Positions 38,133 to 47,080 of a stretch of 64,000 nt of DNA are shown one piece after another. Made by a program: the position numbers and the translations under genes. A model generated the notes under the pieces. The model saw only the letters and a list, made by a program, of their open reading frames with translations. It was not told where the DNA came from and made no database searches. Source of the stretch: Flavobacterium sp. 140616W15 (lineage in GTDB: Bacteria > Bacteroidota > Bacteroidia > Flavobacteriales > Flavobacteriaceae). The stretch is from NCBI RefSeq assembly GCF_003668995.1, contig NZ_CP033068.1:1922001-1986000 (forward strand), written 5' to 3'. Positions within the stretch are counted from its first letter, which is position 1. Each line of letters begins with the position of its first letter.

Positions 38133-38726
38133 ATGGCAAGCAAAGATCGAATTTTAAGACAAAAAGAAGAGACCAGAAAAAACATTCTGGACGCTGCCTG
38201 TACTATTGTAAAAGAGGATGGATGGCAAGGTCTTAGTATGCGAAAAATTGCAGACAAGATTGAATATACAGCCCCAATTATTTATGAATACTTTTCGAAT
38301 AAAGAAGCAATATTACAAGAATTAACTGGTAGAGGTTTTGTTAAGTTAACTATTGAACTTGAAAAAGCAAAAAGTAAATTTGACAACCCTGAAGAGCAAC
38401 TAGAAGCTATGTGGATGGCTTATTGGGACTTTGCATTTACCAATACCGATATGTATCAGTTAATGTTTGGTGTGCAAATGACTTGCTGTAATGAGCGATG
38501 TTCGGCTTCAGAAGCACCTTACAAACTATTTACTGCCGTTATTGCCGAAATAATGAAAGAAAGTAAGCCTACTGAAGATGTAATTAAACAAAAATATTTT
38601 ACATTCTTTTCAGTAATACACGGTTTAATCTCTATCAATATCATCAATAAAAGTGAAGTTTTAGAAACAATTAACACTCAAATTTTAAAAGACGCCATTG
38701 GTGGAATCATAAAATCGATACGTTAA
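38133..38726 (+). CDS. TetR/AcrR-family transcriptional repressor
   Basis: A 197-residue regulator with a TetR N-terminal HTH (ETRKNILDAACTIVKEDGWQGLSMRKIADKIEYTAPIIYEYFSNKEAIL, about 12-62; shown in parts GLSMRKIADKI and PIIYEYF). The C-terminal ligand domain has an unusual Cys cluster MTCCNERCS near residue 112, which could bind metal or sense oxidation; this is inference. It precedes the AcrAB-TolC-type operon on the same strand and is the likely repressor, acting at the five boxes listed separately. Confidence 0.93.
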   Translation: MASKDRILRQKEETRKNILDAACTIVKEDGWQGLSMRKIADKIEYTAPIIYEYFSNKEAILQELTGRGFVKLTIELEKAKSKFDNPEEQLEAMWMAYWDFAFTNTDMYQLMFGVQMTCCNERCSASEAPYKLFTAVIAEIMKESKPTEDVIKQKYFTFFSVIHGLISINIINKSEVLETINTQILKDAIGGIIKSIR

Positions 38727-38743
38727 AAAAAATTTAATCTCCA

Positions 38744-39022
38744 CTTAACACTGATAAATAATTTAATGTAGTAAATTTGAACCAAATTTTGTCATCCAAA
38801 GCGGATCCAAAATTTTTTTTTTCATCATTCTACTTAACACTGATAAATAATTTAATAGAGTTTCCGAATCCCATCATATCGTTTTGAACTGAATCGGATT
38901 TTTTTTAAGGCTTCACTTAACAGTGATAAATAATTTAATACCAATTATAATTCATTATAACTGGAAGGAATAATTATATGAATTTTTACGCTTTTATACT
39001 TAACATCGTTAAATAGTTTAAT
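38744..39022 (+). promoter_or_regulatory. Array of four TetR-type boxes upstream of the efflux operon
   Basis: Four 24-bp boxes at 38744-38767, 38833-38856, 38916-38939 and 38999-39022, starts 89, 83 and 83 bp apart. Each follows the pattern CTTAAC-N3-G(A/T)TAAA-N3-TTTAAT, i.e. three half-sites giving two overlapping palindromes. Boxes 2 and 3 are identical; 4 and 5 differ at one and a few bases. The spacers are not alike. They fill the gap 38727-39107, which has no other gene. Confidence 0.75.
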
Positions 39023-39107
39023 ACAATTAAATGTGAATCAAATTAATACAAAACCCAATCCAAATTTAAATAACTCAAATGTTCAACAAATTAAAATCAA
39101 TGCTAAA

Positions 39108-40250
39108 ATGAAAAAAATAATAATTACCAGTGTCCTTATTGCCTTAGTTGTAATAGGATGTGCAGATAAGGCTCAAGCGCCTGCTCCTACTGCCCCATTA
39201 TTACCAATACTTGCTATTAAAAACACAAATGCTACAACAGATTCTGAATATCCTGCTTCGATACAAGGAACGATTGATGTAGAAATTCGTCCACAAGTGA
39301 GCGGTAACCTAGACCGGGTTTTAGTAGATGAAGGAGCTTACGTTTCAAAAGGACAATCACTATTCAAAATAAACGAACGTCCATTTCGTGAACAACTTAA
39401 CAATGCATTAGCAAACCTCCACGGAGCCGAAGCTGCATTAATCAATGCTCAACTAGAAATTGATAAACTAACTCCATTGGTACAAAACAAAGTAGTTTCT
39501 GATTATCAATTAAAAACGGCAAAAGCCTCTCATAGAATTGCTGCTGCAAACATTGAACAAGCCAGAGCAATGGTAGAATCTGCTAAAATTAATTTAAGTT
39601 ATACCACAATTACAGCTCCAGTAAGCGGATACATCGGAAGACTTCCAAAAAAACAAGGAAGCTTAGTTTCAGTATCTGATATAGAACCATTAACAAAATT
39701 ATCAGATGTTCATGAGGTATATGCCTATTTCTCATTAGGAGAGACCGATTTTATCAATTTCAAAACTCAATATTCTGGAAATACTGTTGGAGATAAAATC
39801 AAAAACTTACCACCAGTATCTTTAATACTTGCAGATGGTAATGCTTATACACAATTAGGGAAAATCGATATGGTTGATGGCCAATTCGATAAAAATACTG
39901 GCGCAATAACACTTAGAGCAACTTTCCCTAATTCAAATGGAACATTACGTTCAGGAAACACAGGGAAAATTCGTTTAGGAATTCAGCATGATGATGCCAT
40001 TTTGGTACCGCAATCAGCTACTATAGAAATGCAAGACAAAGTTTTTGTTTATACACTAAGTAAAGAAAACAAGGTAAACAAAATGCCGATCACAATTATC
40101 GGAAAAATGGGAACAGATTACCTGATCAAAGATGGTGTTAAATCTGGTGATCAAATTGTATTAAGTGGTATCGATAAACTTCAGGAAGGTCAAGTAATTC
40201 AGCCCGAGAAATCGACTGCTAAAGTTGCCCAAATAATTAACAAAAAATAA
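39108..40250 (+). CDS. RND periplasmic adaptor, AcrA/MexA-like lipoprotein
   Basis: 380 residues from ATG 39108, chosen because it gives a clean lipoprotein signal (MKKIIITSVLIALVVIGC); a longer GTG frame from 39033 adds an unlikely polar leader. Domains: barrel-sandwich (VEIRPQVSGNLDRVLVDEGAYV, ISYTTITAPVSGYIGRL style), coiled-coil hairpin (about 105-165), beta-barrel and C-terminal domain ending VILSGIDKLQEGQVI. It couples the RND pump to its outer channel. The pump gene begins 10 nt later. Confidence 0.9.
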   Translation: MKKIIITSVLIALVVIGCADKAQAPAPTAPLLPILAIKNTNATTDSEYPASIQGTIDVEIRPQVSGNLDRVLVDEGAYVSKGQSLFKINERPFREQLNNALANLHGAEAALINAQLEIDKLTPLVQNKVVSDYQLKTAKASHRIAAANIEQARAMVESAKINLSYTTITAPVSGYIGRLPKKQGSLVSVSDIEPLTKLSDVHEVYAYFSLGETDFINFKTQYSGNTVGDKIKNLPPVSLILADGNAYTQLGKIDMVDGQFDKNTGAITLRATFPNSNGTLRSGNTGKIRLGIQHDDAILVPQSATIEMQDKVFVYTLSKENKVNKMPITIIGKMGTDYLIKDGVKSGDQIVLSGIDKLQEGQVIQPEKSTAKVAQIINKK

Positions 40251-40260
40251 TTTAACGAAA

Positions 40261-43200
40261 ATGTTCAAAATATTCATACAAAGACCTGTACTGGCAACTG
40301 TTATCTCCATTTTATTGGTGATATTGGGTGTACTTGGACTTACAAAACTACCCTTACAACAGTTTCCCGATATTGCACCTCCATCGGTTTTGGTAACAGC
40401 AGTATATCCGGGAGCAAGTGCCGAAACTGTCTTACGTTCGGTAGCACCATCACTAGAAGAGTCAATAAATGGTGTCGAGAACATGACTTATATGAGCTCA
40501 ACAGCTAGTAATGATGGTACGCTAGCCATTACTGTTTTCTTTAAATTGGGTACAGATGCAGATCAGGCTGCAGTTAACGTTCAAAACAGAGTTTCACAAG
40601 CAACAAGTCAATTGCCATCAGAGGTAGTTCAGCAAGGAGTAACAACTGCAAAACAACAAAATAGCTTTATCATGGGTATAGGTTTATATACCGAAGACGA
40701 AGCTAAATATGATCAGACATTTATTGCCAATTATGCTCAAATCAATATTATTCCTGAAATAAAACGTATTCCTGGAGTAGGTTCAGCGAGCATATTTGGT
40801 GGAGTAAGAGATTACTCGATGCGTGTATGGCTAAATCCAACACAAATGGCAACTTATCAGGTTACGCCAAACGAGGTAATGAAAGCGATACAAGATAAAA
40901 GCTTAGAAGCAGCTCCAGGTAAATTTGGAGAACGCAGTAAAGAAGTTTTTGAATACGTTATCAAGTATAAAGGTAAATTAACAAAACCTGAAGAATATGA
41001 AAAAATAGCTATACGCGCTAATGCCGATGGTTCAATACTTCGTGTAAAAGACGTTGCAAGAGTTGAACTTGGAGCTTATTCATACAATAGTTTAACTCGT
41101 TTAAATGGTAAAAAAGGGGTTGTAATAGGTATCATACAATTAGCAGGATCGAACTCAAATGATATTCAGGTAGCAATTAACAAGCTGATGGAAAAATCAG
41201 CTAAAAGCTTCCCTGCAGGAATAAAACAAAATGTATTCTATAGCACAAAAGTTTCATTAGACCAATCTATCGATCAGGTAAAACACACTTTGGTAGAAGC
41301 ATTTATATTAGTATTTATTGTAGTATTTATATTCCTTCAAGATTTTAGATCAACATTAATTCCTGCAATTGCAGTTCCAGTTGCAATTTTGGGTACGTTT
41401 TTCTTCATGCAGCTATTTGGATTTTCGATAAATCTGCTAACATTATTTGCCTTGATTCTTGCAATTGGTATTGTCGTCGATGATGCAATTGTCGTCGTCG
41501 AAGCAGTGCATGCTAAAATGGAGCATAAGAATTTATCGGCTAAAGCAGCTACAAATGAAGCAATGCACGAAATTACAGGAGCAATTATCTCTATTACCTT
41601 GGTAATGGCTGCGGTATTCTTGCCAGTAGGTTTTATGGAAGGTTCTACAGGAGTTTTCTATCGCCAGTTTGCCTTTACATTAGCAATTGCAATTCTAATT
41701 TCGGCAGTTAATGCATTAACTTTAAGTCCTGCACTTGCTGCTTTATTCTTAAAAAATAATCATGCAACGCATGCAACTGATCCTGAAGCTAAAAAAGGGT
41801 TTAAAGAAAAATTCTTTATAGGATTCAATAAAAGCTTCAACTCATTAACCAACCGTTATGTTGGAAGTTTAAGATTCTTAATCCGTAATAAATGGGTTAG
41901 TTTAGGAGGATTAGCTGTAATAACTGCAGCAACTATCTTAATGGTAAAAACTACTCCTGCAGGCTTTATACCAACAGAAGATCAAGGATTTATTGCAATT
42001 GCAGTTAATACACCATCAGGAACATCATTAGATGGAACTCAAAAAGTAATGACTGAGGCAGAAAACACATTAAGAGGTTTAGATCCATCAAGATTTGTAA
42101 CTGCAATTTCAGGATTTAACCTATTAACAAATTCAACAAGTCCATCATCTGCAGTAATTTTCGTATTACTAAAACCAAATGAAGAACGTGGAGCAGTTAA
42201 AAATATCGATCAAATTATGGCCGATGTTCAAGCAAAACTAGGTACAATTTCTGGAGGTAGTTTCTTCGTATTCAGCTTCCCAACTGTCCCAGGTTTCAGT
42301 AACGTAGAAGCGTTAGATTTAGTACTTCAAGATAAAACTGGAGGTAAACTAGATAAATTTAGCGGAATCTCACAAACCTTTATCGGTGAATTGATGAAAC
42401 GACCAGAAATTGCAGTAGCATTTACCACCTTTAAAGCTGATTATCCACAATTACAATTGGATATCGATGATGAAAAAGCAGATCAGCTAGGCGTTAATGT
42501 AAAAGACATTCTACAAACAATGCAAGCCTATTTTGGTAGTGCACAAGCATCCGATTTTAACCGATTTGGTAAATATTATAGAGTTGTTGTACAAGCAGAT
42601 ATTGCAGATAGAGCTGAACCATCATCAATTAATAACGTCTTTGTAAAAAACAAAAATGGCGGAATGGTTCCAATCAATACTTTGGTAAAACTGACTCGTA
42701 TTTATGGATCCGAAACTGCTTCGAGATATAACTTATTCAACTCAATTTCAATTAATGCCATTCCAAAGCCAGGATTTAGTTCAGGAGATGCCATTAAAGC
42801 AATTGAAGAAGTTGCCGCACAACAATTGCCAACAGGATATAGCTATGAATTTTCAGGACAAACACGTGAAGAAATATCTTCAGGAGGACAATCAACAACG
42901 ATTTTCTTACTTTGTCTTATATTCATATACTTCCTACTTGCTGCACAATACGAAAGTTACATCTTGCCTTTGGCAGTAATTTTATCAATCCCGGTTGGAG
43001 TATTTGGAGTATTTGTAGCTATCGGATTAACTGGTATCGAGAATAACATTTATGTACAAGTAGCTCTGGTCATGCTTATAGGATTACTCGCCAAGAATGC
43101 CATTCTTATTGTCGAATTTGCTTCGCAACGAAGAAAAGCAGGAAAATCATTAGTCGCAGCATCAATAGAAGCTGCAAAACTAAGACTTAGACCAATTATC

Positions 43201-43422
43201 ATGACATCATTAGCATTTGTCGTGGGAATAATCCCGATGATGAGCGCTACAGGTCCATCTGCAAAAGGAAACCACTCTATCAGTATTGGTGCCGCAGGCG
43301 GAATGATTTCAGGAGTAATCCTTGGGGTATTAATCATCCCAGTTCTGTTTATCGTATTCCAACATTTACAAGAAAAGGTTTCTGGAAAATCATTAGCCGT
43401 AATACATAACGAAGAAAAATAA
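40261..43422 (+). CDS. RND multidrug efflux transporter, AcrB/MexB (HAE1) type
   Basis: A 1053-residue inner-membrane drug:proton antiporter, full length. Helix 4 has GIVVDDAIVVVE with the two adjacent Asp of the proton relay of HAE1 pumps. The start MFKIFIQRPVLATVISILLV and the QFPDIAPPSVLVTAVYPGAS motif are diagnostic, as is the final block MLIGLLAKNAILIVEFA. It expels amphipathic drugs, detergents or bile-like compounds through adaptor and channel. Under the upstream TetR-type boxes. Confidence 0.95.
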   Translation: MFKIFIQRPVLATVISILLVILGVLGLTKLPLQQFPDIAPPSVLVTAVYPGASAETVLRSVAPSLEESINGVENMTYMSSTASNDGTLAITVFFKLGTDADQAAVNVQNRVSQATSQLPSEVVQQGVTTAKQQNSFIMGIGLYTEDEAKYDQTFIANYAQINIIPEIKRIPGVGSASIFGGVRDYSMRVWLNPTQMATYQVTPNEVMKAIQDKSLEAAPGKFGERSKEVFEYVIKYKGKLTKPEEYEKIAIRANADGSILRVKDVARVELGAYSYNSLTRLNGKKGVVIGIIQLAGSNSNDIQVAINKLMEKSAKSFPAGIKQNVFYSTKVSLDQSIDQVKHTLVEAFILVFIVVFIFLQDFRSTLIPAIAVPVAILGTFFFMQLFGFSINLLTLFALILAIGIVVDDAIVVVEAVHAKMEHKNLSAKAATNEAMHEITGAIISITLVMAAVFLPVGFMEGSTGVFYRQFAFTLAIAILISAVNALTLSPALAALFLKNNHATHATDPEAKKGFKEKFFIGFNKSFNSLTNRYVGSLRFLIRNKWVSLGGLAVITAATILMVKTTPAGFIPTEDQGFIAIAVNTPSGTSLDGTQKVMTEAENTLRGLDPSRFVTAISGFNLLTNSTSPSSAVIFVLLKPNEERGAVKNIDQIMADVQAKLGTISGGSFFVFSFPTVPGFSNVEALDLVLQDKTGGKLDKFSGISQTFIGELMKRPEIAVAFTTFKADYPQLQLDIDDEKADQLGVNVKDILQTMQAYFGSAQASDFNRFGKYYRVVVQADIADRAEPSSINNVFVKNKNGGMVPINTLVKLTRIYGSETASRYNLFNSISINAIPKPGFSSGDAIKAIEEVAAQQLPTGYSYEFSGQTREEISSGGQSTTIFLLCLIFIYFLLAAQYESYILPLAVILSIPVGVFGVFVAIGLTGIENNIYVQVALVMLIGLLAKNAILIVEFASQRRKAGKSLVAASIEAAKLRLRPIIMTSLAFVVGIIPMMSATGPSAKGNHSISIGAAGGMISGVILGVLIIPVLFIVFQHLQEKVSGKSLAVIHNEEK

Positions 43423-43425
43423 AAA

Positions 43426-43539
43426 ATGGAAAATTATATAACATCAGTTCTGATAACAGTATTTGTTGTCTTTACATTAATATCCTGGAAAGTTTCAAAA
43501 GTACTTGAAGCACCAGAAGATAAATGTCAAAAAAATTAA
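43426..43539 (+). CDS. 37-residue ORF resembling the signal peptide of the next gene
   Basis: ATG 43426 lies 4 nt after the RND stop. The product (MENYITSVLITVF, then VVFTLISWKVSKVLEAPED) aligns without gaps to residues 1-32 of the outer-membrane factor that starts 128 bp later: MxNYIT, ISxKVSK, E-x-P-x-D are shared. The lipobox Cys21 is Trp here, so it could not be lipidated and would be a single-span membrane peptide. It may be a decayed partial duplication of the neighbouring 5' end or a small pump-associated peptide. Expression is untested. Confidence 0.5.
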   Translation: MENYITSVLITVFVVFTLISWKVSKVLEAPEDKCQKN

Positions 43540-43553
43540 TGATACCATATAAA

Positions 43554-44972
43554 ATGAAAAATTATATAACAAAAACTGTTGTGGTATTGTTACTCATCAC
43601 AACATTCATATCCTGTAAAGTTTCAAAGGATATTGAAGTTCCAAAAGATGCATTTCCTGATAATTTCAGGGGTGCATCCGCTTCAAGCGATACTACAAGT
43701 ACTGCTACTATGGAATGGAAAACGTTCTTTACAGAGAAAGACATCGTAAAACTGATAGACAGTGCAATTACAAAAAATAATGATTTGCAAATCGCAACTA
43801 AAAATATTGAAATTGCACAATATCAATTAACGCAGGCAAAATGGGGAAATATCCCCGAAGTAAATGCTTTTATAAACGGAAGCATCAATAATCCATCTAA
43901 GAATAGTTTCAATGGACATAATCTGAATCAATCTTTAAATAAAAGTCATATCGAAGATTATTCCGCTGGAATAGGACTATCATGGGAAGCAGATATTTGG
44001 GGTAAAATTCGCAGTCAGAAAAAAGAAGCTTATGCAGGATATCTTCAGTCAGAAGAAGTAAAAAAAGCATTGCAAACGACTATAGTTTCTAATGTTTCCA
44101 AAGGATATTACAATCTTTTAATGCTAGATTCACAATTAGAAATTGCCAAAAAAAACCTGAAATTAAATGATAGTACCACTTTCATCATCAAATTAAAATA
44201 CGATGCAGGTCAGGTAACATCATTAGCAATTCAGCAATCAGAGGCACAAAAACTAATTGCCGCACAATTGATCCCTTTATTGGAGCAAAATATCGCCATT
44301 CAGGAAAACGCATTAAGCGTATTAACAGGTTCATTCCCTAGCTCAAAAGAAAGAACAATTACACTGAATTCAATCGAATTAAAACAAAATTTAACAACTG
44401 GAATTCCATCATCATTAGTAAGACAGAGACCCGATGTAAAAAGTGCCGAATTAGCATTGGTTAAAGCAAATGCTACTGTTGGAATTACAAAAGCAAGCTT
44501 ATACCCAACTCTTAAAATTACAGCAAGCGGAGGATTAAATTCATTCGAAACAAGTAATTGGTTTAATATCCCAGCTTCTTTATTCGGAACTGCACTTGGC
44601 GGATTAACACAACCTCTGTTAAACAGTAAAAGAATAAGAACACAGTACAATATTGCTAAAGCGGAGAGAGAAAAAGCAGTCTTAAACTTCAGACAATCAG
44701 TGCTCGTTGCTGTAAGTGAAGTATCAGATGCTTTGGTTAAAATTGAAAAACTAGAAAGTCAACAATATTTTCTTAAAGAGCGTGTAAAAACATTGCAGCA
44801 AGCAACAACCAACTCAAATATGCTATTCAAAAACGGAATGGCAGATTATCTGGAAGTTATTACAGCACAAGCAAATATATTACAAAGCGAGTTGGAACTA
44901 GCCAACATCAAACGCGAACAATTAACCGCCAATACCGAATTATATAGAGCACTCGGTGGAGGATGGAAATAA
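43554..44972 (+). CDS. Outer membrane factor of RND pump, OprM/TolC-like lipoprotein
   Basis: About 472 residues from ATG 43554, chosen for a clean lipoprotein signal (MKNYITKTVVVLLLITTFISC, Cys21); an upstream ATG at 43524 adds a polar leader. The two OEP repeats are visible (NNDLQIATKNIEIAQYQL, SWEADIWGKIRSQKKEAYA; RQRPDVKSAELALVKANATVGITKA). WEADIWG and RPDVxxAE are standard for the OprM/NodT group. It forms the outer channel. Ended by the hairpin at 45010-45041. Confidence 0.92.
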   Translation: MKNYITKTVVVLLLITTFISCKVSKDIEVPKDAFPDNFRGASASSDTTSTATMEWKTFFTEKDIVKLIDSAITKNNDLQIATKNIEIAQYQLTQAKWGNIPEVNAFINGSINNPSKNSFNGHNLNQSLNKSHIEDYSAGIGLSWEADIWGKIRSQKKEAYAGYLQSEEVKKALQTTIVSNVSKGYYNLLMLDSQLEIAKKNLKLNDSTTFIIKLKYDAGQVTSLAIQQSEAQKLIAAQLIPLLEQNIAIQENALSVLTGSFPSSKERTITLNSIELKQNLTTGIPSSLVRQRPDVKSAELALVKANATVGITKASLYPTLKITASGGLNSFETSNWFNIPASLFGTALGGLTQPLLNSKRIRTQYNIAKAEREKAVLNFRQSVLVAVSEVSDALVKIEKLESQQYFLKERVKTLQQATTNSNMLFKNGMADYLEVITAQANILQSELELANIKREQLTANTELYRALGGGWK

Positions 44973-45009
44973 TACCTGTTACCCGTTAATTATTTATTTT
45001 TTGAGAAGG

Positions 45010-45041
45010 CGCTGTAAGACTTAGGTTTTACAGCGTTTTTT
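45010..45041 (+). terminator. Rho-independent terminator of the multidrug pump operon
   Basis: An 8-bp stem (CGCTGTAA / TTACAGCG) with a 10-nt loop and a six-T tail, 37 nt after the outer-membrane factor stop. Confidence 0.85.
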
Positions 45042-45063
45042 ATTATCCAGAATTAAGCAGAAT

Positions 45064-45378
45064 AAGGAGCTATCCCGATAGCTATCGGGACCTGCTGTTC
45101 ACTATATCTTTTATGGTGAACACCGCCACAAAAGGATGCCGTTTCCATCAGGGCTAGAGCACTCGTTTTCATAAAAAACATTGTGCTTAATGGTACACAG
45201 ATGACATGGATTTGCTATCCCGAAAACGTGGATTAATACAAATTTTTCACCTGTATTTATCCGAATCTTTTATCCGTATTTTTGTCATCCTGAGCGGAGT
45301 CGAAGGACCGCAAAACATATCAACAATTGTAATTTGCTAAATTTTTTAAATTGTCTCCAGCTAAAGCTGGAGGCAATT
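45064..45378. repeat. Composite of several Flavobacterium-type interspersed repeats
   Basis: Within the 496-nt gene-free gap three elements follow each other. 45064-45165 begins with TATCCCGATAGCTATCGGGA and contains GTTCAC/GTGAAC arms ending CAGGGCTAGAG. 45285-45310 has TGTCATCCTGAGCGGAGTCG. 45349-45378 is a 14-bp stem AATTGTCTCCAGCT / AGCTGGAGGCAATT with a two-base loop. None looks coding. Confidence 0.6.
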
Positions 45379-45468
45379 CAAAACTTCAGTATCAAAACCA
45401 AAATATTCATATCAACTTAAAATTCATTCAGCATAATTAAATACTTTTGATAGAACATATAAAAACTC

Positions 45469-46074
45469 ATGACAATCAATAAAGATAAATATGGCAGCGA
45501 TTTAAAATTAAAGCTCCAAAGCTATGCACCTATTACAGAAACCTCTTGGAAATTAATAGAAAACATTGCTGAATTTCAACTTTTAGAAAAGGGCGAAATC
45601 CTTTTACGGAATGGACAAATTGCCAAAGAGATTTACTTTATATGCAAAGGTGCTTTAAGAGCTTATATTACCGATATAGAAGGAAATATCTATAACAAGA
45701 ACATTTTCTTAGAAGGCTTTTTGGCAGGGTCAACAGTTTCATTATTACAACAAACACCTTCTGATTTTACAATCGAAGCGTTAGAAGATTGTGTTCTTAT
45801 TGCTATTAACTACAAAAAATACAGAGAGTTAATTAACCAAAATGAAGATTTAAAAAACTATTATATTGCTTACCTTGAAAAAAACTGGGTAATCGAAAAA
45901 GAACAAAGAGAGATTTCGCTCGTTATGGAAAATACTACCGAAAGATACCTCGATTTACTAGCAAAGCATCCAGATATTTCGCATAGAATCCCCCTACTCC
46001 ATATAGCATCACATTTAGGAATTACTCCAACACAACTAAGCCGAATAAGAAAAAGTTTAGATCAGAAGACCTAA
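45469..46074 (+). CDS. Crp/Fnr-family transcriptional regulator
   Basis: A 201-residue protein: an N-terminal cyclic-nucleotide-binding fold (LLEKGEILLRNGQIAKEIYFICKGALRAYI) and a C-terminal HTH (RIPLLHIASHLGITPTQLSRIRK). The phosphate-binding cassette residues of true cAMP binders are not evident and no FeS Cys cluster is seen, so the ligand is unknown. This short class often controls a neighbouring gene; the GNAT gene 73 nt downstream is the candidate. Confidence 0.92.
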   Translation: MTINKDKYGSDLKLKLQSYAPITETSWKLIENIAEFQLLEKGEILLRNGQIAKEIYFICKGALRAYITDIEGNIYNKNIFLEGFLAGSTVSLLQQTPSDFTIEALEDCVLIAINYKKYRELINQNEDLKNYYIAYLEKNWVIEKEQREISLVMENTTERYLDLLAKHPDISHRIPLLHIASHLGITPTQLSRIRKSLDQKT

Positions 46075-46147
46075 ATCAACATAGGTAAAGGTTTAAATAA
46101 AATACCAAACTTATCTTTGACTTAAATTCTTCTAAACTTTATTGAAA

Positions 46148-46888
46148 ATGGAAAAAAATACAAATCTTATAGCAGACAACATTAACAATCTTACCCGTTT
46201 ATGGAAAACAGTAGGAACTCCTTTTCAATCGAATCATAAAAATGATACTTTCGAATATTGCAAAATAGAAAATTCAGGTTGGCCAAATAAATTATGGTTT
46301 AGTCAGGATGTTAATCAACATAGTGCCGAAAAAGCAATTGAAACACTACAAGCCAACCCTAATTTGGTAATTCCATATTGGGATATTTACGGAACAAGTT
46401 CTAATGAAATACTAGAAGCCAAAGGTTTGGTAAAAAAAACAGAACAAGTAGCCATGGCATTAAGACTAGACAAACCATTTGAGCTACAAAACACACTAGA
46501 ATTCAAACGTATATGGAATGACGAAGATGCAAAAATCTGGTCCGACTTATATCCCAATGCATTTGGTTATATAATTAGTAAAGAAATTCTAGTTCATAAT
46601 TACCATGAAGTACAATTTCATTTAGTTACATACCAAAACCAACCAATCGGTACTTTTATGTTATTCCAAACCGAAAATAATATTGGAATCCATGGAGTTG
46701 GTGTTATCCCAGAAATGAGAAGAAAAGGTTTTGCCGAAGAAATAATGAAATATGCACTCAATCTTGCTATAGATTTGAATGCCGAATATGCTTTATTGCA
46801 AGCATCTGTAATGGGAAAAGGAATCTATACCAAACTTGGCTTTGAAGACTTGTTTATCATAAAAAATTACATTTTAAAAAACGAGTGA
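46148..46888 (+). CDS. GNAT-family N-acetyltransferase, two-domain
   Basis: A 246-residue protein from ATG 46148 (a TTG at 46142 would add two residues). The C-terminal GNAT domain has GTFMLFQTENNIGIHGVGVIPEMRRKGFAEEIMKYAL (seen as PEMRRKGFAEEIM, the acetyl-CoA loop) and GIYTKLGFEDLF. The N-terminal 110 residues form a second, degenerate GNAT-like unit. Substrate unknown. Probably paired with the Crp/Fnr regulator. Confidence 0.88.
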   Translation: MEKNTNLIADNINNLTRLWKTVGTPFQSNHKNDTFEYCKIENSGWPNKLWFSQDVNQHSAEKAIETLQANPNLVIPYWDIYGTSSNEILEAKGLVKKTEQVAMALRLDKPFELQNTLEFKRIWNDEDAKIWSDLYPNAFGYIISKEILVHNYHEVQFHLVTYQNQPIGTFMLFQTENNIGIHGVGVIPEMRRKGFAEEIMKYALNLAIDLNAEYALLQASVMGKGIYTKLGFEDLFIIKNYILKNE

Positions 46889-46960
46889 TTTTTTTAACCA
46901 TTAAGGAAAATTAACTGTAAAGACCGCTACGTTTTTGACAATCTAATTCTCATAATATTG

Positions 46961-47046
46961 TCTTTCTGAGGAACGAAGAATCTCCACCAGAAACTCCATA
47001 ATCTATGTCGAGCTACTAGCGGAGACCCTTCCTACGTCAGGGTGAC
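46961..47046. repeat. Interspersed palindromic element
   Basis: Begins TGTCTTTCTGAGGAACGAAG and ends ACGTCAGGGTGACA. It is a shortened relative of 51658-51938 and an inverted-orientation relative of 21728-21853. Confidence 0.6.
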
Positions 47047-47080
47047 AAAAAATGTGAGTAAATGTGAGTGAAAAGATAAA

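Noticed and set aside
38744..39022. CRISPR-like spacing of 24-bp repeats
   Set aside because: Only four copies, spacers of 59-65 bp with no Cas genes, an internal palindrome and a fifth copy at the tetR promoter; operator sites explain it better.
45349..45378. Terminator for an unseen gene
   Set aside because: The CTCCAGCT stem has a two-base loop and no T run, and the same sequence type recurs as an interspersed repeat.
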